Shown here piece after piece: positions 24,002 through 32,965 of a stretch of 45,340 nucleotides of DNA. Each line of letters opens with the position of its first letter. Position 1 is the first letter of the stretch. The stretch is from JAPYWM01 sp964489015 (GTDB lineage: Bacteria; Bacteroidota; Bacteroidia; SpSt-205): assembly GCA_964489015.1 (NCBI GenBank), contig CAZAXD010000015.1:1-45340 (forward strand). Direction: 5' to 3'. The notes under the pieces were generated by a model that saw only the letters and a list, made by a program, of their open reading frames with translations, had not been told where the DNA came from and did not search any database. The position numbers and the translations under genes are program-made.

Positions 24002-26655
24002 TCAATCCGATCCCCTATCATCGAAGCCCCCATCACACTTACCTGCGTGCGATAAGGTAGCCCGTCTACGCGACCGAGCCATATCGTCTGCTTACTACCC
24101 TCTGAGTCTAAATCAATCACCCAGCAATCTATTTCCTGGCCGGCGACAATGATCTTTTCCGTCCCGACAACCTTCAGTTTGACTGACTTGATGTCTTGCT
24201 TTTGGAAGGAGAAAAGGGGAATCTGTCCCTCATAGCCCTCCCTCAAAGGTAGACTTCCTAAGTAATACAGTAGGGCGCTACCAGGTGGGTAAACGGGCGT
24301 CTCGGGATTGATTTTCTTCTCGATAGGTAATGTCTGCCCCATGGCCTGCAGCTGCCCCTTGAAGAGCGGGGACGTGTAGCTGAGCACAATTTCTACCCCA
24401 GGCTGCGTACGATGGTACCGAACGAGCATGCCCTGCGCATCCACGACGGCCGTGTCGCTCGTGCGCAACTGCGAGAGTTCACTCTCGACCTCCTCGTTGA
24501 AGCGGCGACCGCCATCCGTCCTCTCCCAGCGGTGCTCAACCCGAGCCGTGAAGCTTTTACCCTGGCGCTGAATCGTATACAACCAGCGACTCTTGGCAGG
24601 CAAATGCGTAACTAAGCGAAGCACAGGGCTAGCAGAAGGCATATCTTCAGCCTGAGAGCCCTTCACCGTCTCGGGCGACACAGTCAGTGCTGCCAGACGC
24701 TGAGCGATGGCCTCGCGAACCTCAGGTTGCACACGCCCCCCTAGATGTTGGCCTAAAAACTGTTCTATTGCCACCATCATGGCCATGCGGTTAATGTACT
24801 GCCGGAAGCCATGCCCTTCATCTGGGGCCAGAAGATACGCAACAGGGTAGCCTTTTTGGTAGAGCTTGGCTACGATCTGATCAGACTCCTGCTGCTTGAC
24901 TCGTGGGTCATTGGCTCCCTGGATGACGAACAGCGGCGCCCGCATACGGTCTACGTGATAAAGCGGTGATTGCGCTTTGAGCCGTTCTAGATCAGTTGGG
25001 TCGTCCGGATTGCCCACTCGTGTGTGGAAGATCTTAATGGCCGGCTTCCAATAAGGCGGTACCGAATTGATCAAGGTGATAATGCTCGAAGGTCCCACGA
25101 TAGACACGCCACAAGCATACAGCTCAGGAGTAAAGGTCAAGCCCGCCAAGGCAGCATACCCCCCGTAAGAACCGCCCATGATAGCCACCCGCTTAGGATC
25201 AAAAATTCCCTGCGCTATCAAGTGCTTCGCGGCGTCGGTTAGGTCATGCTGCATGCGGCCGGTGCCCCATTCTTTATTACCGGCATTTAGAAAGCTTTTG
25301 CCATAGCCCGTCGAAGCGCGAAAATTTACCTGGAGGACCGCATAACCGCGATTGGCCAAAAACTGCGCCAGGGCATCATAGCCGTAGTAATCTCGCGCCC
25401 AGGGCCCCCCGTGAACCAGTAAAACGGCGGGGAGATTTTGGGGAGGCACGCCCTTGGGGAGTGTGAGATAACCCGGAATCTGGGCGCCGTCTCGCGTAGG
25501 AATGCGCACCGGCTGCCGCCTGGCCAGGTGCTCGTAAGGCAGGGCGGGTTGACTGCGTCCTAATTCGATCATATGACCTGTCTGCTCATCCCATAAGTAA
25601 TACTGACCTGGCTCGCGATCGTCCCACACCCGCAAAATGAAATACCGAAAGTCCTCGCTGTAATCCCCTAGACTCACCTCATACTGCGAAAAACGCTCAG
25701 CCCAGCGTTTGTAGCGGGCCGCCCAGACTTGCGAGAAAAAATAACGTCTTGGCCCATCATCCGTATAGGCCACTATCCAGAGGGAGTCGCTCTTAGGATC
25801 AAATTCGGCAGCCGCTAAGTCGACACGGTCTTCGGGATCTTGGTGAATAAGCTGCTCTATGCCCTTGACAGGGTCCCAGCGAACAAGGCGAGTCTTGTCA
25901 GTGCCTTTGTTGGTGATGAGATACACAGAACGGCCTTTTCGTGGAATGTACGTTACGCCAGCAGACTCATCCCAGGCTGTCTTATAGCGCAAGGTGAAAG
26001 TGTAACCCTGTTTTTTAGCCTGAACCTCATAAAGCTCCGTCTCGCCTTCTGGTCCAAGCTTAGTTGCAAATCGGGGGCGCCCCTGCGCATCTATGGCCCA
26101 GCCCAGCACTCCAAATTTATTTTCATAGAGCAGCTTAAGCTGGCCATTAGATAGCGTGAGTTCGTACAGGTCATGCAGGCTAGGGTCCCGATCATTAAGA
26201 CCAATGATCGCAACCTCTGGCCGATCATACGGCAGCCCGTACAGTAGGACTTTAACGCCTTCACGAGGTGTCAGATCGACAGCGGGGGGAAAGTTTCCCG
26301 GTCTCATCTCACTAACCGACAACCGGTACAAGTGCTCGTTTTCATCGCCGTCTCGATCCTGTGCATACAGAATATACCGGCTATCGCGGCTCCAGAAGTA
26401 GGTCGTGATAGAACGAGGACTCTGGGTAATCGGCCAGGGCTCACCTAACTTACCATCAAGGATAGGTTGCACCCAGATATTAAGGGCCCCAGCGTAAGAA
26501 CGCAAGAAGGACAAATAGCGACCGTCTGGAGAGATTTGAACCCCTGCCAACACCGGATCCCCAAAAAATACCTCTCTATCAATCAGAGGAGGCAGTTGGG
26601 CTTGCATACTGGCCAAAGGTAAAATGACAAACCAAACGCGCTTTAGATAGCCCAT
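23998..26655 (-). CDS. S9 prolyl oligopeptidase-family peptidase with an extra C-terminal domain
   Basis: The 885-residue exported peptidase has a signal peptide MGYLKRVWFVILPLASMQA followed by Gln. An N-terminal beta-propeller (about 20-380) has PD40-like strands such as VQISPDGRYLSFLRSY. The alpha/beta-hydrolase domain (about 385-640) has the serine in MGGSYGGYAALAG (near residue 494), the aspartate in VIQGANDPRVKQQ, and the histidine in DEGHGFRQYI. About 245 residues follow, which S9 enzymes normally lack. That region reads like a DUF3108-type beta-barrel domain (VKLKVVGTEKIIVAGQEIDC, then KQTIWLGRVDGLPYRTQ). A TACCTTTG box precedes the ATG by 4 nt. It leads a two-gene unit with nadE. Confidence 0.9.
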   Translation of the reverse strand: MGYLKRVWFVILPLASMQAQLPPLIDREVFFGDPVLAGVQISPDGRYLSFLRSYAGALNIWVQPILDGKLGEPWPITQSPRSITTYFWSRDSRYILYAQDRDGDENEHLYRLSVSEMRPGNFPPAVDLTPREGVKVLLYGLPYDRPEVAIIGLNDRDPSLHDLYELTLSNGQLKLLYENKFGVLGWAIDAQGRPRFATKLGPEGETELYEVQAKKQGYTFTLRYKTAWDESAGVTYIPRKGRSVYLITNKGTDKTRLVRWDPVKGIEQLIHQDPEDRVDLAAAEFDPKSDSLWIVAYTDDGPRRYFFSQVWAARYKRWAERFSQYEVSLGDYSEDFRYFILRVWDDREPGQYYLWDEQTGHMIELGRSQPALPYEHLARRQPVRIPTRDGAQIPGYLTLPKGVPPQNLPAVLLVHGGPWARDYYGYDALAQFLANRGYAVLQVNFRASTGYGKSFLNAGNKEWGTGRMQHDLTDAAKHLIAQGIFDPKRVAIMGGSYGGYAALAGLTFTPELYACGVSIVGPSSIITLINSVPPYWKPAIKIFHTRVGNPDDPTDLERLKAQSPLYHVDRMRAPLFVIQGANDPRVKQQESDQIVAKLYQKGYPVAYLLAPDEGHGFRQYINRMAMMVAIEQFLGQHLGGRVQPEVREAIAQRLAALTVSPETVKGSQAEDMPSASPVLRLVTHLPAKSRWLYTIQRQGKSFTARVEHRWERTDGGRRFNEEVESELSQLRTSDTAVVDAQGMLVRYHRTQPGVEIVLSYTSPLFKGQLQAMGQTLPIEKKINPETPVYPPGSALLYYLGSLPLREGYEGQIPLFSFQKQDIKSVKLKVVGTEKIIVAGQEIDCWVIDLDSEGSKQTIWLGRVDGLPYRTQVSVMGASMIGDRIE

Positions 26656-26659
26656 GTGG

Positions 26660-26667
26660 CAAAGGTA
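26660..26667 (-). promoter_or_regulatory. -7 promoter box TACCTTTG of the S9 peptidase-nadE unit
   Basis: Exact TAnnTTTG match ending 4 nt before the ATG at 26655, in the 27-nt gap after the glycogen enzyme gene. Confidence 0.8.
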
Positions 26668-26682
26668 GGTAGTTTCAGAGGA

Positions 26683-29600
26683 CTATCCGATTAGAAGGCT
26701 AGGACTATACCAGCGCTCAGCTAAGTCGGGGTCATAGGGGTAGAGCCGAATAGCCCAGTGATAGACACCCGGATCCGGAATGACGACTTCACCGCGGTAG
26801 AGGGTGGGCGAGATAGGCTTGAGCGGAAAGCAGAAACACGAGCCTTCCGGACGCTCAAAGAGGATCTCCGCTGGGCGCTCCTCGGGCGGTAGTGGTGTAG
26901 GTTCGATCTCAAGTTCCACGGTAAAAGGCTCCTGGACTGGACGGGCCTGCTCGACGAAAGGGGGTAAGCGCAGCGCCTTTACCTGTAACTGTGGCAGTAA
27001 CTGCGTAAGCTGCGCCTTACGCGCTAATCGCCTGTCCAGAATCGCATGTCCCTCTCCTTCGAGCCGCTGCGCCCGCTGATGCATGGGCTCATACAAATGC
27101 TCGACGTAGGCCTTGAGCATGCGCTGCGTGGTATAGTGCCTTTCGGCATAGGCTTGGGCGTCTCGGATGCGCTGTATCCACAATTGAGGCAGACCCTCCG
27201 CATCGCGCTGTAGGAAAGTGGGGATGACCTGCTCTTCTAGCAAATAGGTCAATTGCGCTGCTTCGTACAGGTCTCGGTGGGGGGCCTGCTGGTCAGGCGA
27301 AAGCGGTATGGTCCAGCTGCCGGCCGCGGCCGCCTCTACCTCCGCCCACCACCCATCCGGAATGCTGACATGTAAGACGCCATTCAGTAAAGCTTTCATG
27401 CCGCTCGTGCCGCTAGCCTCCTGCCCATACGTCGGAAAGTTTAGCCAGATGTCTAACCCTTGCACCATATAACGCGCTAGCGTCATGTCATAGTCGGGCA
27501 GAAAGAGCACTTTACCTAAAAAAGGCGGTCGCTGAATGCGCTGCCAAATGTCCTTTAGCATGGCGGCCCCCGCTTCGTCAGCCGGGTGCGCCTTGCCAGC
27601 AATAAGGAGCCGAAGCGGATACCTTTCAAACAAACTAGCAAAGCGCTCACTCTGAAATAAGACACCGTGACGCTTGTACGTCGCTAGCCGGCGCGCAAAG
27701 CCCATCCACAGCGCCTCTAACGAGTCTTCCTGCAAAAAACGCTGAATAGCCTCCAGGTACGTCTCCGGCCAAGCATACTTCTGGAGCCGCGCCTCCACGT
27801 AGGCCATCAAGCGCCGCTTGAGATGGAGATGGGTCTCCCATGGGCGGCGTGAACGCTCCCACTCCGGTGCCTGCCATGTGGCTCTGTGCACGCCATTCGT
27901 GATGCCCAAGATAGGCAGTTCTTGCGCTAGGTAGTTAGGAAAGTAGGGCTGAAACATCTTTTTGGAGACTTCGGCATGTAGAAGGCTAACAGCATTGGTA
28001 CGGACGCTAGCTCGCAGGGCAAAAGCTGTCAACTGAAACCGCTCAGCCTCCGCCCTCCCCCACGCTGCAAACTCTTCCCAGTCCCAGCCCAAGCGCTGGG
28101 AGACATAGCCACTTAGATACTTCTCCACCAGGGCAAGTGGGAAGCTTTCATGGCCTGCCGGTACTGGCGTGTGCGTGGTAAAGAGTGTACGAGCTTGAGC
28201 TAGTTCTATAGCCTGGGCGAGATTGAGTCCACGACCCATTAAAGTCTCTAACCTAGCCAGAAAGTGAAAAGCAACATGCCCCTCATTATAATGAGCCAGG
28301 TCATAAGTCAGGTCTAAACTCCGCACGAGGCTCTCCGCCCCAAGGCCTAAGGTAATCTCCTGAAGGAGCCGCCATTCCGAATCCGCTGGATACAACTGAT
28401 TTGTGATCCGGCGCCACTCCGGCGTATTTTCTTCGATATCCGCATCTAAAAGGTATAGGGGCACCCGACCCACTGCGACCTGCCACACTTTCAGATGAAG
28501 AGGCCCCCCAGGCAGATCTATCTGTAACCGAACCCAGCGCCCATCTGTCTGACGAAGCGGCTCCAAAGGTAAATCAGAAAAACGGAGGGAGGTAAACTTG
28601 ACAAGCTGCTCCCCACCTGGACTGACCTCCTGCGAAAAATACCCCTGTCGGTATAAGAGCCCCACAGCCCATGCAGGGTACGCCGCATCGCTCATTTCCT
28701 TGAGGTAATCGCCCGCTAAGACTCCAAGCCCCCCCGAATAAAGGGGCAATAGCCGCCCAAGCCCGTATTCTAAGCTCAGGTAAAGCACACGAGACTTGTC
28801 CGCCTGCAGAGGCTGAGCCATATAAGTCGTGAAGGCCTTGTCCACGGCTGCCAAAAGCTGCATGAAACTTTTATCTTCGAGTAGCGCTTGCCAGCGCTGA
28901 TAAGGTGTGTGGTTGAGGAGCCAGACAGGGTTCTCGTGGGCAACCCAGGCCTCTGGCTGAATCCGGCTAAAGAGCTCTTGCGCTTGGGGCTGCCAGGTCC
29001 ACCAAAGGTTATACGCCAAGCGACGAAGCCCATGCAGCGGCGCAGGTAGACTCGGCACAAAAAAAGCACGGCGCCAGCGGGGGGGACTAACTCCATCTGA
29101 GGCCGGCAGCTCATAATACCACTGGCGAACCCGTCGCTTCTTAAGAGCCAAGCTATGAGCTTCCCAATAAAAGGGGAGGAAACGCTCCCACCTGGTATAG
29201 CCGGAAAGCACCTGGGCCTGTTTGACAAGGTCCTTATAGGCAGCGGAATTCAAGCGAAGAAGCGTATACAGCCAAGAAAGCACCTGGCCCGGTACATCAT
29301 CTTGACTATAATCTACCAAGCTCAAAGCTGGTGGCAAGGGCCGCACATGACCCTTCATCCAAGCACCGAAGCCCGCCTGCACCGAAGACAAAGTCGGCAC
29401 GCCTACACCCAGGCTCTCCTGCGGCGTATACCCCCAAGGCTCGTACCGAGACGGAAAAGCAGAGGCATCCACAGCGCCCAATAAGTCATAATATCCCAGC
29501 CAAAAGCTATCTTGCGTACCGTCTATGTAAATAGGCAAGTACGCATAATAAACACCCTCCCCTGGGCTCTGAGCCAGAGCCTTTAGGCGTAGATAAAGTG

Positions 29601-30648
29601 GGTCATCGGGCAAAGGTTCATGACTGACCCACAGACGAGCTTGCAGCTGCGGTGTAGCTCGTCGTACCTCATTGGGCATAGCCACTACGACACCAAGCGT
29701 TACGCCTTCAACGGGGGCCTTCTGATAGCGTTCTAAGGCATTCAAAAGCGAAATAGTTCCTTTGTTTTGAAGCTCGGGTCGGCCGCTATGCAGCAGCCAA
29801 AAAATGCGCTGCGTGGAGGGCACCTCCCAGAGCTTCCGCAGACGAGCCAAAAAGCCGCGGGCCTGTTCTAGGTCTACAGCAGGCGGGTCCCAGCCGTTGG
29901 GTGTGAGTACATCCGGCGCCCGCCCTAGATACAAAGCGGCTTCCTGGGCAACCCCTTCACCAACCGTCGTGACGACATCCGCCTGCTCCCAGGCCGCTCG
30001 CTCTAACGAGTGCTTACTTAAAAGACCCTGCGAGGCTGCCCACCTCTGTACGTCCTCCCGGACAGGGGCCCCCGCCGAAGCCCGACCCACTACAGTCGCA
30101 TGGGTCGTGAACACCGTGGCGATTGCATCACAGTGTGCCTTGAGGTATAAGATGCCCGCCCCCGTGAGCCATTCATGAAAGTGGGCGATTACTTCCAGCT
30201 CCTCGGCTCGATAGTAAAACTCCCAAAAGCTATGAATAACCAGCCCCGCTGTGTAGCCAAATAGGGCCGGCTCGATATAATCCCAGCCGCCCCACAACGA
30301 CTCTACCCGAAACCGCTTCCACAACCAAGTAAAGACTTTATCCTTTTCACTCAAAAAAGCATAAAAGTCTATGAGCCATGTCTGAATAGCCGCGGACCCA
30401 ACTTTCCAGTAACCAGGATAGACTCGCAAGCCATACCGCCGCTCGAGATAGGTGCGCCATTCCGGATATAAATCAGCAGGCTCCCAATATCGACGAGAAG
30501 CCGCCACCTGCGGTCCCAAGCAGATGTAACGCGTTCCTAAGCGCTTATGGAGCAGTGGCGCTTTGCCAGTCAGCACTGTATAAATACCCCCGACTTTGTT
30601 AGCCACCTCCCAGCTAACCTCAAAATAGAGACTCGGCTTGTCTTGCAT
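26683..30648 (-). CDS. GT3 glycogen synthase - GT35 alpha-glucan phosphorylase fusion
   Basis: The protein has 1321 residues from the ATG at 30648. Residues 1-545 are a GT3 glycogen synthase, the eukaryotic/Bacteroidota type: LYFEVSWEVANKVGGIYTVL at the start and PSRYEPWGYTPQESLGVGVP in the nucleotide-sugar half. Residues about 560-1230 are an alpha-glucan phosphorylase of the short type: LRRLAYNLWWTWQPQAQELF, AHYNEGHVAFHFL, and EASGTSGMKALLNG, where Lys1085 should hold pyridoxal phosphate. The last 85 residues look like a small beta-sandwich. One chain thus makes and phosphorolyses alpha-1,4-glucan. The start was set by TACCTTTG 4 nt upstream; a longer frame to 30729 overlaps the receptor gene and adds 27 non-family residues. 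Confidence 0.93.
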   Translation of the reverse strand: MQDKPSLYFEVSWEVANKVGGIYTVLTGKAPLLHKRLGTRYICLGPQVAASRRYWEPADLYPEWRTYLERRYGLRVYPGYWKVGSAAIQTWLIDFYAFLSEKDKVFTWLWKRFRVESLWGGWDYIEPALFGYTAGLVIHSFWEFYYRAEELEVIAHFHEWLTGAGILYLKAHCDAIATVFTTHATVVGRASAGAPVREDVQRWAASQGLLSKHSLERAAWEQADVVTTVGEGVAQEAALYLGRAPDVLTPNGWDPPAVDLEQARGFLARLRKLWEVPSTQRIFWLLHSGRPELQNKGTISLLNALERYQKAPVEGVTLGVVVAMPNEVRRATPQLQARLWVSHEPLPDDPLYLRLKALAQSPGEGVYYAYLPIYIDGTQDSFWLGYYDLLGAVDASAFPSRYEPWGYTPQESLGVGVPTLSSVQAGFGAWMKGHVRPLPPALSLVDYSQDDVPGQVLSWLYTLLRLNSAAYKDLVKQAQVLSGYTRWERFLPFYWEAHSLALKKRRVRQWYYELPASDGVSPPRWRRAFFVPSLPAPLHGLRRLAYNLWWTWQPQAQELFSRIQPEAWVAHENPVWLLNHTPYQRWQALLEDKSFMQLLAAVDKAFTTYMAQPLQADKSRVLYLSLEYGLGRLLPLYSGGLGVLAGDYLKEMSDAAYPAWAVGLLYRQGYFSQEVSPGGEQLVKFTSLRFSDLPLEPLRQTDGRWVRLQIDLPGGPLHLKVWQVAVGRVPLYLLDADIEENTPEWRRITNQLYPADSEWRLLQEITLGLGAESLVRSLDLTYDLAHYNEGHVAFHFLARLETLMGRGLNLAQAIELAQARTLFTTHTPVPAGHESFPLALVEKYLSGYVSQRLGWDWEEFAAWGRAEAERFQLTAFALRASVRTNAVSLLHAEVSKKMFQPYFPNYLAQELPILGITNGVHRATWQAPEWERSRRPWETHLHLKRRLMAYVEARLQKYAWPETYLEAIQRFLQEDSLEALWMGFARRLATYKRHGVLFQSERFASLFERYPLRLLIAGKAHPADEAGAAMLKDIWQRIQRPPFLGKVLFLPDYDMTLARYMVQGLDIWLNFPTYGQEASGTSGMKALLNGVLHVSIPDGWWAEVEAAAAGSWTIPLSPDQQAPHRDLYEAAQLTYLLEEQVIPTFLQRDAEGLPQLWIQRIRDAQAYAERHYTTQRMLKAYVEHLYEPMHQRAQRLEGEGHAILDRRLARKAQLTQLLPQLQVKALRLPPFVEQARPVQEPFTVELEIEPTPLPPEERPAEILFERPEGSCFCFPLKPISPTLYRGEVVIPDPGVYHWAIRLYPYDPDLAERWYSPSLLIG

Positions 30649-30652
30649 CGTC

Positions 30653-30660
30653 CAAAGGTA
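30653..30660 (-). promoter_or_regulatory. -7 promoter box TACCTTTG of the glycogen synthase-phosphorylase gene
   Basis: Exact TAnnTTTG match ending 4 nt before the ATG at 30648. It decides the start: the longer in-frame start at 30729 would place the box inside the gene. Confidence 0.8.
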
Positions 30661-30697
30661 CCGCGTCTGATGGGCTAGTGCATCAAGAGCCAGGCTC

Positions 30698-32889
30698 TCA
30701 CCATGTATAACGCCAGGTGAGACTAACAAGGCGCCCCATGATCGGACCCCAAATCAAGCTCATATCAAAATACGGCCCAAAGGGCTGCTCCGGCGCAATA
30801 ACCGGTAAAGGCTGTCGATAATTCAGTAGATTCTCAACCCCCACTTGCATCTCCCAGTCGTCAATTCGATAGGTGAAAAGCGCGGTCAAAATCCAGAAAC
30901 GCCCCCCTTGCGTAGAACGCTGGTAGGCAAGGGGATTCGCCGCCGTACTGGGCACGCGAAGCCAGCCCGTATAGGCGGCAATGCCATCTACTCGCCAGCG
31001 ACGAGAAAGGGGATTGGCCCCCAACTGCGCCACGAATCGGTCTTTCGGTACCAAAGGCCGCCACTGCCAGGTCTCACGCAGAGGCCACCATACCTCCTGG
31101 TGCTTGTAACCAAGCGAAATCTGGACCCGGTCTTGCCATTCATACCGCAACTCTGCGAAAAGCGTCTGGTACAAGGTGGGACGAGGAGCCGCATAAAACC
31201 GAACCGCCCAGCTATCCTCTATATCTAGCAAAGCCTGCCGAAATACATGAGCCCGTAAGCCATCTAGATTGAGGCGGAGGATACCCCCACCCAAAGGCCA
31301 GGCCTGCGTCCAGAAGGCCCCATAGCTCCATCCGTCCTCGAGCGGAGGCCAACCCGGCCATGCCCACTGCCACGCCCGTCCTGAAAAGAGAAAGGACAGG
31401 TTCTCTGAGACGGGATTCGCTATGCGCCAGGCTCGGCCAGCCGATACCCGGAGAGCCCCTAGCTGGCTATAGCCCCATCGGACATGCAGCCGAGGTACCG
31501 GCTGCCACCCATACCGAGAATGCCAGTCTCCTCGCAGACCTACCACGACCGAAAACCGCTCGCTCGGCGTCCATGCAAACTCAGACAATACGCCTACCGT
31601 AATCTCCGTCCTGCGCCAGCTGGTATCCATGCGCACCGGATCACGGAACTGCTCGTCATACTCATTCGTGTAAGTGGAAAAGCCAACCTGCCAGACGTAG
31701 CGGGTATCTCCTATAGGCTGTCGATAGAGGAGGCTAGCCCAAGCGGTAGGCATGCGCGCCTGATACGTCGCAAGGCCCGCATAAAGCTTCTGCGTGAAGT
31801 AGCGCCCATGCCAAAGCAGGCTAAGGCCCCGCCCTTGTCGCCAGACCCACCCGCGTCGCCCACCAAGCGTAACCTGTTTTAAATCTTGGAAGGCCCCCCA
31901 TCCCGTCAAACCAGCTACGCTTTGGGGCTCCCGAACGTGGAGCTGGCCAAACCGCCGATGATCCCATATCCCGCTCGCCTCCCACTCTAGCAGTCCGCCC
32001 GTCGGCGGATGGCGATAAACCTTGACTAATCCCTGGGCCTGGTGGTAAAGCGGCATATCCAAGAAGCCGTCTGCGTTGTGATCCTGCAGAAAACCACTTT
32101 CCCAGGGAACGCCTCCACCTTGACCTAAGAGGAGCGTGCGCCAGCGACCACTCGTATCATGCCATCGAAAGCTCGCCAACACTTCGCCTGTCGTCCGCCC
32201 AAAAAGCTCGATGCTCTTTTGTGGTACCTCATCCGTGGGTAGGTAAAAAACCTGAATTTGCCCTGCTAGCCCGTCATGACCATTGAGCACACTGCCGATA
32301 CCCTTGGCTACGCCCAGATGATCGACCCATAAGGCCGGGAGGAGAGTAGCACTCCACGGCACATAAAGTCCCCAAGAGAGCGGCTTATTTTCGACCAGCA
32401 GTCGGCTATGAACCGGTTCAAACCCCAACAAACGCAGTTGTCGCAAGCCAGCCGCCCCCCCCTCCCAGGTCACATCCACCAGCGCAGTTCCCTGAAAAAC
32501 CTCGGACAGGTTGCAGCACGGGGCGCTTGTGAGCGCGGCGCGAGTCCAGGTTTCCAGAGGCACAATCGACGTGGCAGCCTGAATGCGTCTCGGCTGCTGC
32601 CCTGTAATAACCTGCGTGGGCAGCACCTGCTCCGGCCCCAGATCCCAAACGAGGGGCTCCTGCGGCATCTGGTTTACTGCTAAGCTGTCAGGCACCCCCT
32701 CTGCCNNNNNNNNNNNNNNNNNNNNNNNNNNNNNNNNNNNNNNNNNNNNNNNNNNNNNNNNNNNNNNNNNNNNNCTCGATTCCCAGCCCACCAGACTCGA
32801 ACCCCCACTAAGGGCTCCTCCCCTCGTCTCACCACCCCCACGATCTGCCCCCACACCCCAAGCCCCATGACAAACGGCAACCACCACAT
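30698..32889 (-). CDS. TonB-dependent outer-membrane receptor (CCNLSE plug type), interrupted by an assembly gap
   Basis: The N-terminus (ATG 32889) has a short signal peptide MWWLPFVMGLGVWG, then Gln, then the start of a carboxypeptidase-regulatory-like domain (IVGVVRRGEEPLVGVRVWWAG). After the gap, a TonB plug follows: LTSAPCCNLSEVFQGT, ALVDVTWEGGAAGLRQLRLLG and KGIGSVLNGHDGLAGQIQVF. This is the Bacteroidota receptor group with a CCNLSE plug signature. A beta-barrel of about 550 residues ends in aromatic residues (RLVSLTWRYTW). The substrate is unknown; a metal chelate is a guess. The frames on the two sides of the gap differ, as discussed in the findings. An imperfect box (TTCCTTTG, 32895-32902) lies 5 nt before the ATG. 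Confidence 0.85.
32706..32774. other. Assembly gap (69 N)
   Basis: A run of 69 undetermined bases lies inside the N-terminal regulatory domain of the TonB-dependent receptor gene. The true length is not known. Confidence 0.99.
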
Positions 32890-32894
32890 GGATA

Positions 32895-32902
32895 CAAAGG
32901 AA
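32895..32902 (-). promoter_or_regulatory. Near-consensus -7 box TTCCTTTG of the TonB receptor gene
   Basis: Seven of eight positions agree with the TAnnTTTG pattern (T in place of A at position 2). It lies 5 nt before the ATG at 32889. Confidence 0.4.
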
Positions 32903-32949
32903 AATATTTTTTGGCTTAAGTGGGCCGAAAGCCTTTTCTACGAAGGCAT

Positions 32950-32957
32950 TAAATTTG
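32950..32957 (+). promoter_or_regulatory. -7 promoter box TAAATTTG of the first PorE-like gene
   Basis: Exact TAnnTTTG match ending 8 nt before the ATG at 32966, in the 76-nt gap between divergent genes. It makes the upstream in-frame start at 32867 unlikely. Confidence 0.75.
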
Positions 32958-32965
32958 CCCACGGT

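Noticed and set aside
30649..30729. A 27-residue N-terminal extension of the glycogen enzyme
   Set aside because: It overlaps the receptor gene, lacks family similarity, and the TACCTTTG box with a 4-nt gap marks the ATG at 30648.
32867..32965. An earlier start for the first PorE-like protein
   Set aside because: It would add 33 residues before a normal signal peptide, overlap the receptor start codon and place the promoter box inside the gene.
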